Positions 1 to 5,590 of a stretch of 9,638 nt of DNA are shown piece by piece. Made by a program: the position numbers and the translations under genes. Source of the stretch: Fidelibacterota bacterium. Lineage in GTDB: Bacteria; Fidelibacterota; Fidelibacteria; Fidelibacterales; Fidelibacteraceae. The stretch covers positions 1 to 9,638 of the forward strand of contig JAUXEL010000057.1 of assembly GCA_030620575.1 (NCBI GenBank), given 5' to 3'. Below the pieces are notes generated by a model. The model did no database searches. It saw only the letters and a program-made list of their open reading frames with translations, and was not told the origin of the DNA. How positions within the stretch are numbered: position 1 is the first letter of the stretch; every line of letters begins with the position of its first letter.

Positions 1-2271
1 TGCTTCATACATGCGCACTCCAATAGCATCATATATTGCATTCGCTATCGCCGGCATCGGGCCGTTGATTCCGATTTCTGCAACAGATTTTGCGCCAAAT
101 GGGCCTGATTTTTCATGAGATTCAACAATAAAAGTTTTCATTTCGGGAATATCGGCGGCTGTGGGAATTTTATAAGATTTAAAACTTTTATTGAGAAGAT
201 TGCCCTTTTTAGAAAAAATATATTCTTCAGTAAGTGCGTAGGCAATTCCATTGACTGCGGCACCTTCAACTTGCCCTTCTGCCAATTGTGGATTGATGGC
301 TTGGCCGCAATCTACGGCAGATACAAATTTTAGAAGTTTAACATCTCCGGTTTTTGTATCTACTTCCACTTCTGCCGCTTGAGCAATAAAGGGCGGGGGT
401 GATTGTTCCACAACTTCCGAAGCAGATGCCTGGATCTGAAATTGATTATTTGTGTAAAAAGCATAATTGCAAATATCTGAATATGTCACAGATTTATTTT
501 GCTTTTTATCGATAACTTTAGCGGACTTGATTTTTAGATCATTAATTAATGATCCCATGATCTCGGCGGCAACCTGCAGAATCTGATCTTTAATTTTAAG
601 CGCACATTTTTTAACTGCGCGTCCCGACAGATAGGTTGTCGAGGAAGCATAGGCGCCGACATCAAAAGGTGTTCTGTCTGTATCGGAAGAAAGCACGATC
701 ATTTTATCTAATTTTACATTCAATACTTCTGCGGCTATTTGTGCGAGTATCGTATCTGAGCCGGTACCAATATCGGTAGCTCCGACATTTAAATTAAACG
801 AAGCATCCTCATTCATTTTCATATATGCGGCGCCCATATCAATGAGCGGAATTGCAGAACCCTGCATGGAAACAGCAAGACCCACACCGCGAACTTTATC
901 GCCGTTAGATATTTTTTTGTCGCGTTTATTATACCAGTCAATTTCCTTAGTACAAAGATCAATACACTTGTCAAGTTCGCAGGAATTCACACATTGTGTT
1001 ACTCCTGCTTTTCCTTCTCCAAGCGCTTCGAACACCTGTGATGTTTCACCTACTTTAATGTGGTTTTGTTTAATATATTCCGGTAAATCAAGATTCAATT
1101 TTCGTGTAATGATATCCAAATGTTGGTTCAAGGCAAAATAACCCTGAGTGGCGCCATAACCACGGTATGCGCCGCCGACCGGGAGATTTGTATACACCGA
1201 GCGACCGATGAAATGCAGGTTTTTGATCTTATTAAATAATGGCAAGACTTTAGAGCCGCAATTTGATAAAACGGTTAGAGCATGGGACCCGTAAGCGCCT
1301 GAATTGAGTAAAGAATCCATTTCAAGAAAGGTGATCTCACCGCTATTTTTAACTCCCATTTTTATATTAACCCGAATTGGATGGCGCGTCCGGCTGGATT
1401 GAAAAACCTCTGCTCGCGATAATACCAAACGAACGGAACGTTTATGCTTGATCGTTACCCAGGCAGCCAACTGTTCAAGAAATACTTCCTGCTTTGCACC
1501 AAAACCACCCCCGATACGTGGTTTGATAACACGAATTTTTGCAATGGGAAATTCACACACTTTAGAAACAATACGCCTGACATGAAAGGGCACCTGTGTC
1601 GATGAAAGAATAACTAACCTGCCCATTTCATCAAAATATGTTTTTACCGAATGTGGCTCAATTGCGCAATGAGAACCGTAGTGCGCCTTATAGGTTTTAT
1701 CGATAATGAAATCGGATTCTTCCGCGGCTTTTTTAATATTCCCAAAGCCAATCTCAACTTCTGCGGCAAGATTATGTTCGGGTTCATATTTTACGCCAAT
1801 CGGAGTATATCTGGAGTTGTCATGTATCTGCGGAGCACCGAGATCCATTGCTTTTTCAGGGTTAAACAGGGGTGTTAGAATTTTATATTTTATATTCAGT
1901 GATTTTGCCGCTTTATCGGCAATTTGCCGGCTTTCGGCTACGACCATTGCCACCCTGTCGCCAACAAATCTTACGATATTCTCAAAAACGACACAATCAT
2001 AGGGAGACGGTTCCGGAAAACCTTGTCCGGCGGTTGTGTGCAAAATTTGTTTTACATTTTTATAGTGAAGAACATCGACAACACCTTCCATTTTTCTCGC
2101 AGTGGAATCATCAATTTCCAAAATTTTAGCAAAGGCGTGCGGCGAATATACCAATTTGCAATAAAGTGGTTTTTTTAACTCAAAATCATCAACAAATTTG
2201 CTGCTGCCCGTTGCCAATGAAAGAGAATCGATCTTTTTTTCTGATTTGCCTATTGTAGTGTAATTTTTCAT
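1..2271 (-). CDS. Xanthine dehydrogenase family, molybdopterin-binding (large) subunit, C-terminus cut by window edge
   Basis: Large catalytic subunit of a molybdenum hydroxylase, which hydroxylates its substrate at the Mo cofactor and passes electrons to the 2Fe-2S and FAD partners encoded just upstream. I translated 757 codons from ATG at 2271 with no stop. The N-terminal hammerhead domain covers about residues 1-125; the Mo-cofactor region follows. Visible motifs are GGGFGAK (254-260), GGAYRGYGATQG (366-377), DIGTGSDT (500-507), GAYASSTTYLSG (539-550) and GPFGAKSVAE (723-732), where E732 matches the catalytic Glu of the family. The CO dehydrogenase loop Cys is absent. Q261 follows GGGFGAK where, from memory, mammalian xanthine oxidase has its substrate-binding Glu. 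Family members usually run to about 770 residues, so only a short tail is missing. The start lies 9 nt after the stop of the 2Fe-2S gene and has only a weak purine-rich leader. Family assignment is firm; xanthine as substrate is inference. Confidence 0.93.
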   Translation of the reverse strand, partial: MKNYTTIGKSEKKIDSLSLATGSSKFVDDFELKKPLYCKLVYSPHAFAKILEIDDSTARKMEGVVDVLHYKNVKQILHTTAGQGFPEPSPYDCVVFENIVRFVGDRVAMVVAESRQIADKAAKSLNIKYKILTPLFNPEKAMDLGAPQIHDNSRYTPIGVKYEPEHNLAAEVEIGFGNIKKAAEESDFIIDKTYKAHYGSHCAIEPHSVKTYFDEMGRLVILSSTQVPFHVRRIVSKVCEFPIAKIRVIKPRIGGGFGAKQEVFLEQLAAWVTIKHKRSVRLVLSRAEVFQSSRTRHPIRVNIKMGVKNSGEITFLEMDSLLNSGAYGSHALTVLSNCGSKVLPLFNKIKNLHFIGRSVYTNLPVGGAYRGYGATQGYFALNQHLDIITRKLNLDLPEYIKQNHIKVGETSQVFEALGEGKAGVTQCVNSCELDKCIDLCTKEIDWYNKRDKKISNGDKVRGVGLAVSMQGSAIPLIDMGAAYMKMNEDASFNLNVGATDIGTGSDTILAQIAAEVLNVKLDKMIVLSSDTDRTPFDVGAYASSTTYLSGRAVKKCALKIKDQILQVAAEIMGSLINDLKIKSAKVIDKKQNKSVTYSDICNYAFYTNNQFQIQASASEVVEQSPPPFIAQAAEVEVDTKTGDVKLLKFVSAVDCGQAINPQLAEGQVEGAAVNGIAYALTEEYIFSKKGNLLNKSFKSYKIPTAADIPEMKTFIVESHEKSGPFGAKSVAEIGINGPMPAIANAIYDAIGVRMYEA

Positions 2272-2280
2272 GTTGTTTTT

Positions 2281-2748
2281 TTATTTCTTTTGAAGTCTTT
2301 CTGCGGCCTGTTTTACGGCGTCAATAATTTTCACATATCCGGTGCAGCGACATAAATTTCCGTCTAATGCTTTTTTGATCTGAGATTCTGTGGGATTGGG
2401 ATTGCTTTGCAATAAGGCGTAAGATGCCAAGACCATTCCCGGAGTACAAAATCCACACTGAACAGCACCACAGTCGACAAATGCCTCTTGGATAATATGA
2501 GGCTCATGAAGATTACCAATGCCTTTTACCGTAAGGATTTTATCTTCTTTTAAAATCGAAGCGGTAAAAATCAGACATGAATTTACGGTCTTGCCGTTCA
2601 GCAAAATCAAACAAGCGCCACATTCACCTTCTTCACATCCGCTTTTCACCTCAGTAAAACCATTGTTGCGAAGTGTATGGAGAAGATGTTCATCGGGGCG
2701 AATCTTTACTTCAATATTTTCGCCGTTAATGTTTAACGTTGCTTTCAT
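2281..2748 (-). CDS. Xanthine dehydrogenase family, [2Fe-2S] iron-sulfur (small) subunit
   Basis: Electron-transfer subunit that holds two 2Fe-2S clusters between the Mo site and FAD. At 155 aa it has the usual length of the family. The N-terminal plant-ferredoxin-like domain carries C38, C43, C46 and C58 (C-x4-C-x2-C-x11-C, within GCEEGECGACL). The C-terminal four-helix domain carries C98, C101, C133 and C135 (C-x2-C-x31-C-x-C, within QCGFCTPGM and GNLCRCTGY). All eight ligands are present. Its ATG overlaps the stop of the FAD-subunit gene by one base (TAATG). A GGAGA tract 7 nt upstream, inside that gene's last codons, can serve as ribosome binding site. No Tat-type signal peptide is visible, so the complex is probably cytoplasmic. 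Also compatible with CoxS/HcrC-type naming; the sequence alone does not separate these. Confidence 0.95.
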   Translation of the reverse strand: MKATLNINGENIEVKIRPDEHLLHTLRNNGFTEVKSGCEEGECGACLILLNGKTVNSCLIFTASILKEDKILTVKGIGNLHEPHIIQEAFVDCGAVQCGFCTPGMVLASYALLQSNPNPTESQIKKALDGNLCRCTGYVKIIDAVKQAAERLQKK

Positions 2749-3560
2749 TAGCTGATCTCCAGTGCTCTGAAAATGCTGCGCACAGTTTCAATTTTTGCTT
2801 TGTAACTCAGATAATCCGTATTTGCGTTCTTGCTATCATTAAAAGAAACTTTCACGAGATCTTGAATTTCTTTTTCGGATATTGCCGATCTGAATTTATT
2901 TTCCAAATAATTTTCCAGTTCTATTAATCGGGATATTCGTTCACTTGTGCCAACAATAAAAACTTTTGCTTGTTTGATCAGGTCTTTATCCATTTTCAGC
3001 AATGTTGTAATTGTAAATAATGGCATATCGTTTTTTGTTTTCACATCTCTGTAATGGCTGGATCTGTGTGGAAAATTTTTGATTTTCACTGCCGTAATAA
3101 GTGATTGTTGTCGTAATTCTTTTTGTTCTAAATATTCAGAGAGGGGAAATTCTCCCTCTTTTTTTCCGGTTATGACCACTTTTGCTTCCAAAGCAAGCAG
3201 TGGCCCGATTACGTCTGACCATTTAGGTGCAAAAGAAATACTTCCGCCAATGGTTATTCTGTTTCTACACGGCGTGTTTGCGGCATTTTGTAAAGATTTG
3301 ACGAGAATATTATCAGGAGAAATTGACTTTAAACCAAGCGCAATGCCCGCATAGCTTGTCATACTGCCGATCTCGATCATGCCATTTTCTTTTTTTACAT
3401 AATCCAAACCAAGCTTTTTAAGGCAAATAATTCCATCAACACGCGAAAGATCACGACCACTCAGATTGGTTCCGCCCCCATGAGGGACAATGTTTTTTTT
3501 CTCTAGCAGAGAAGACGCTTCAGCGAGAGATACCGGATAGTACCATTTAATATTTGTCAT
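2748..3560 (-). CDS. Xanthine dehydrogenase family, FAD-binding (medium) subunit
   Basis: FAD subunit that takes electrons from the 2Fe-2S subunit and hands them to the final acceptor. The 270-aa product begins with the family's typical opening (WYYPVSLAEASSLL). It has FAD-binding motifs PHGGGTNLSGRD (26-37) and TIGGSISFAPKWSDV (103-117), then the C-terminal domain ending in LSYKAKIETVRSIFRALEIS. I chose the ATG at 3560. A longer frame opens at TTG 3596, but its extra 12 residues fall outside the FAD domain. The only ribosome-site-like element is GGGGA, about 11 nt before the ATG. Only two cysteines (46 and 98) are present, so the extra 4Fe-4S insert of 4-hydroxybenzoyl-CoA reductase beta subunits is missing. 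First gene of the operon; the stop overlaps the next start (TAATG), which suggests translational coupling. Confidence 0.9.
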   Translation of the reverse strand: MTNIKWYYPVSLAEASSLLEKKNIVPHGGGTNLSGRDLSRVDGIICLKKLGLDYVKKENGMIEIGSMTSYAGIALGLKSISPDNILVKSLQNAANTPCRNRITIGGSISFAPKWSDVIGPLLALEAKVVITGKKEGEFPLSEYLEQKELRQQSLITAVKIKNFPHRSSHYRDVKTKNDMPLFTITTLLKMDKDLIKQAKVFIVGTSERISRLIELENYLENKFRSAISEKEIQDLVKVSFNDSKNANTDYLSYKAKIETVRSIFRALEIS

Positions 3561-3572
3561 AGTATGAAATTT

Positions 3573-3584
3573 CCCCAAAAGGGG
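3573..3584 (-). promoter_or_regulatory. Small CCCC-TTTT-GGGG hairpin in the leader of the FAD-subunit gene
   Basis: On the minus strand CCCC and GGGG flank a TTTT loop, ending 12 nt before the chosen ATG (3560). The GGGG arm is the only ribosome-site-like tract, so pairing would hide it. The stem is seen in the sequence; any control of translation is inference, and the stem is short. Confidence 0.25.
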
Positions 3585-3627
3585 GGCAAATGTCAAGAAA
3601 TTAATTTGTGAGAAAAGACCTCACACA

Positions 3628-3660
3628 CTTGTCCGCCATAGCTTTAGCGAAAGCGGAAAG
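3628..3660. repeat. REP-like hairpin (TCCGC ... GCGGA)
   Basis: CTT-G-TCCGC at 3628-3636 pairs with GCGGA-AAG at 3653-3660, giving 8 base pairs with one bulged G. An inner GCTTT/AAAGC pairing competes with it. The sequence resembles widely scattered extragenic palindromes of the form TCCGCC...AGCTTTAGCGAA...GGCGGA; that resemblance is from memory and has not been searched. Confidence 0.4.
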
Positions 3661-3736
3661 ATACAAAAAGCACTAAGGCACAAAGAAGAATATTTAAAGC
3701 TGCGATCAGAGGGGGCAAAGGAACTATGATTATATT

Positions 3737-3791
3737 TTAAGATTCGCGGCAGTCTGCGACGAGGGATTTTAAGTCCCTTGGAGAATCTTAA
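3737..3791. repeat. 55-bp three-stem palindromic core with a tRNA-Leu-like hairpin
   Basis: A perfect 9-bp outer stem, TTAAGATTC (3737-3745) and GAATCTTAA (3783-3791), encloses two hairpins. The first is CGCGG-CAGT-CTGCG (3745-3758, sharing the last C of the outer stem, with one G-T wobble). The second is CGAGGGA-TTTTAAG-TCCCTTG (3760-3780), 7 bp with a 7-nt loop. Read on the minus strand the second hairpin is AGGGA-CTTAAAA-TCCCT, which has the exact layout of a tRNA anticodon arm with UAA anticodon (Leu). The acceptor, D and T arms are absent, so it is not a tRNA gene. It could be a folded RNA, a cruciform target site, or a remnant of an integration site. Confidence 0.5.
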
Positions 3792-3913
3792 TTATTTCGT
3801 TGCAAACTATGTGGTTTTACTTTCAGAATTTGTGGCTTTATAGCCCTTATGCCATGCTTTAAATCTTCTTCTTTGTGGTACTTTGTTTTCTTTGCGACTT
3901 TGTGAGAGGTCTC

Positions 3914-5143
3914 TTACACAATATCATAAAAACTGCCATAATCGGGATCGAAAAGACGCTTATATATTTTCGGCAGAGAAATATCGGTCTGCTCCGCAAA
4001 ATGATCACAGATCATTCGTGCAATAGCAATATAATCCCGGGTATTTATGTTCTTTGCTTTTTCCCTTAAGTTTGAAGGAAGTATTTTGTCGTTTAATTGA
4101 AATGCTTTTTTATTGCCCTGCAAATACGTTTCAAATAAACGCTTTAAAATATAGCGACCTTTGAATTCAAGCTGTTCCAGCTGGGGTGAGCGGAAAATAA
4201 TATCAATCGCTAATCTTTTATAGAGCGAGTTCTCGGTCTCAACATCAGGCTCAACCTTAATCCCGTATTTGTAGCGACTACTTTTGACAGCCAGGGGGTG
4301 CTCCCGCTCAATTAGACGGACGCCTTCAATAAATTTCCCTGTCCGGGACGCTAAAAAGCGGTTGAAATCTTCCTTGTGGTCCAGTTTTTTTATAACGGTA
4401 TCCAGATACTTTGATTCTTCTGCGTTCACCGATTGGTCCTGCGCCCAGGAATCAATTTCTTTTTGATTTACAAATCCGGCAAGATATCCATCAGATAGAT
4501 CATGCAGGGAATAGGCCACATCATCTGCCCAGTTCATAATTTGGCACTCCAGGCTACAGCCGGGAAAATGCGTGTCGCCGCCGTTTACAAAGTCAAGATA
4601 AGTTCGCTGATCGTCGTAAAGAAATTTGCTTTTCTTACTGCTGTCCGACCATAAAACTTTATATTTTAAAATACCATCAATAAATGCGCGGCTGGGTTTC
4701 ATTCCTTCGTCGCTTCCGAGATCTTCATGCAGTTGTTCCGCAATAATTTTCAGGGTTTGCGCGTTACCTTCAAATCCACCGGCATCCCGCATTAAATCGT
4801 TTAGCATGGATTCTCCCGGATGTCCATAGGGCGGATTCCCCAAGTCATGTGCCAAGCAAATTCCTTCTACCAGATCAACATCTATGGCGGGGCTTTTAAA
4901 TACGGTTTTATTCAGATAATTCACAATTGAGCGGCCGATTTGCGCAACTTCTAAGGAGTGGGTCAGGCGGGTGCGATAAAAATCATGAGCACCGGATTTG
5001 AAAACCTGAGTTTTATTCTGCAAACGGCGAAAAGCCGCGCTGTACAGCACGCGATCACGGTCGACCTGAAAAACGCTGCGGTAATGGTCATTATGCCGCG
5101 CTCCCAGAGTCTCAGTATCAAAATGATTATAAAAGTTGGACAT
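3914..5143 (-). CDS. dgt: Deoxyguanosinetriphosphate triphosphohydrolase-like protein (HD-domain dNTPase)
   Basis: Hydrolyses dGTP, or dNTPs more broadly, to the deoxynucleoside and triphosphate, and so trims the DNA precursor pool; cytoplasmic. The 409-aa product carries the HD-superfamily metal site: H62 in RLTHSLEVAQIGRS, H99-D100 in LAHDLGNPPYGHPGE, and an Asp at 207/208 in NWADDVAYSLHD. The conserved FEGNAQTL (124-131) and the N-terminal DRVLYSAAFRRLQNKTQVF (30-48) are typical of the family. At this length it matches the shorter dNTPase class rather than the roughly 500-aa E. coli enzyme, so substrate preference may be broader than dGTP. The ATG sits 2 nt after the stop of the NifU-like gene and has no ribosome site of its own, which suggests coupled translation. 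The stop lies at the edge of a palindromic intergenic element. Confidence 0.93.
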   Translation of the reverse strand: MSNFYNHFDTETLGARHNDHYRSVFQVDRDRVLYSAAFRRLQNKTQVFKSGAHDFYRTRLTHSLEVAQIGRSIVNYLNKTVFKSPAIDVDLVEGICLAHDLGNPPYGHPGESMLNDLMRDAGGFEGNAQTLKIIAEQLHEDLGSDEGMKPSRAFIDGILKYKVLWSDSSKKSKFLYDDQRTYLDFVNGGDTHFPGCSLECQIMNWADDVAYSLHDLSDGYLAGFVNQKEIDSWAQDQSVNAEESKYLDTVIKKLDHKEDFNRFLASRTGKFIEGVRLIEREHPLAVKSSRYKYGIKVEPDVETENSLYKRLAIDIIFRSPQLEQLEFKGRYILKRLFETYLQGNKKAFQLNDKILPSNLREKAKNINTRDYIAIARMICDHFAEQTDISLPKIYKRLFDPDYGSFYDIV

Positions 5144-5145
5144 TT

Positions 5146-5373
5146 TTAGACAGAAATGACTTCAATAACTTCGGGGATCTCGCTTTTCAACACCCGTTCA
5201 ATACCGGCTTTCAATGTCATTGTTGCCATGGGACAGCCGTTACACGCACCGGTTAATTTAACTTCTATGACGTTGTCTTCACGCACTTGTATGAATTCTA
5301 CGTCACCACCGTCCATCTGTAGTGAAGGGCGGACCTTATCTAATATTTCTTGTATTTTTGCTTTATCGATCAT
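5146..5373 (-). CDS. NifU-like C-terminal-domain protein (Nfu-type Fe-S cluster scaffold/carrier)
   Basis: Small stand-alone Nfu domain that binds an Fe-S cluster, normally between two monomers, and passes it to target proteins. The 75-aa product opens with the helix IDKAKIQEILDKVRPSLQ, then MDGGDVEF (20-27) and the cluster-binding C44-N-G-C47 within GACNGCPMATMTLKAGIE. I chose ATG 5373 because AGGAAAGGA sits 6 nt upstream and the family domain starts there. A longer frame from TTG 5457 would add 28 residues with no family resemblance. The stop is 2 nt from dgt, so the two are probably cotranscribed. No N-terminal IscU-like or A-type domain is attached, unlike nitrogen-fixation NifU or NfuA. 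Confidence 0.93.
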   Translation of the reverse strand: MIDKAKIQEILDKVRPSLQMDGGDVEFIQVREDNVIEVKLTGACNGCPMATMTLKAGIERVLKSEIPEVIEVISV

Positions 5374-5379
5374 TTTATT

Positions 5380-5388
5380 TCCTTTCCT
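5380..5388 (-). promoter_or_regulatory. Strong ribosome binding site deciding the Nfu-type gene start
   Basis: AGGAAAGGA on the minus strand, 6 nt before ATG 5373. It supports the short 75-aa form over the TTG-initiated extension. Confidence 0.75.
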
Positions 5389-5515
5389 GTTATTAAGAGG
5401 TTTTGATTTCACAAGCAGATTCGAAGTTTTCCATTCCTGCAACTCCTCTGATGTCAATCATCGCTCTGTCCCGTAAATGTCATAAACGATAGTGGGGCCC
5501 TGAAATTTTGATTGG

Positions 5516-5546
5516 CTTATATTAAATAATTTTTCTCTTCTTTCAA
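5516..5546 (-). promoter_or_regulatory. Possible sigma70-type promoter for the nfu-dgt pair
   Basis: Minus strand TTGAAA (5546-5541) and TATAAG (5521-5516) each differ by one base from consensus, but the spacer is 19 bp rather than 17. It lies in the 217-nt gap (5374-5590) after glmS, upstream of the nfu-type gene, where a promoter would be expected. The AT-rich sequence makes chance matches easy. I see no clear intrinsic terminator after glmS in the same gap. Confidence 0.25.
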
Positions 5547-5590
5547 AGTGAATTGGGGTGTGGTAATTCTAAAAAATCAGTATGTGTTCG

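Larger units (their letters stand above)
3561..3913. other. 353-nt gene-free stretch between dgt and the Mo-hydroxylase operon
   Basis: I see no credible ORF here. The stretch must contain the 3' end of the dgt transcript and any promoter of the Mo-hydroxylase operon, but I find neither a clear intrinsic terminator (no GC-rich hairpin followed by a T tract on the minus strand) nor a convincing -35/-10 pair. Instead it is filled with nested inverted repeats listed separately: arms with matching sequence near 3680-3702 and 3858-3880, a REP-like hairpin at 3628-3660 and a three-stem core at 3737-3791. TTGACA reads on the minus strand at 3596-3591, but no TATAAT-like box follows at normal spacing. 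Confidence 0.75.
3605..3913. repeat. Imperfect nested inverted-repeat element (MITE/REP-like, no transposase)
   Basis: The two ends of this stretch are imperfect inverted copies. Left cacaaagaagaatatttaaagc (about 3680-3700) pairs with right gctttaaatcttcttctttgtg (about 3856-3877), with one or two mismatches. Outside these, TTTGTGAG-type sequence with GACCTCACACA at 3605-3627 mirrors the right-end tract TGTGAGAGGTCTCTTACACA at 3901-3920, which enters the last codons and stop of dgt. The right arm contains a loose direct repeat of CTTTGTG-like units (3871-3905). A 55-bp cloverleaf-like core sits near the centre. Similar CTTTGTGNNCTTTG tracts recur between genes of many environmental bacteria, to my recollection. 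No coding capacity is visible, so this is either a non-autonomous mobile element or a cluster of extragenic palindromes. Confidence 0.5.

Noticed and set aside
3561..3596. N-terminal extension of the FAD subunit from TTG 3596
   Set aside because: TTG start, no ribosome site, and the FAD domain normally begins right after the ATG at 3560.
3737..3791. Complete tRNA-Leu gene
   Set aside because: Only an anticodon-arm-like hairpin is present; acceptor, D and T arms, including GGTTC, are missing.
5374..5457. 28-residue N-terminal extension of the Nfu-type protein from TTG 5457
   Set aside because: The extension shows no family sequence, and ATG 5373 has a strong ribosome site 6 nt upstream.
5452..5457. 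TTGACA -35 boxes on the minus strand (also at 3591-3596)
   Set aside because: Neither has a TATAAT-like hexamer at 16-18 bp spacing; TTGACA matches alone are not evidence of a promoter.
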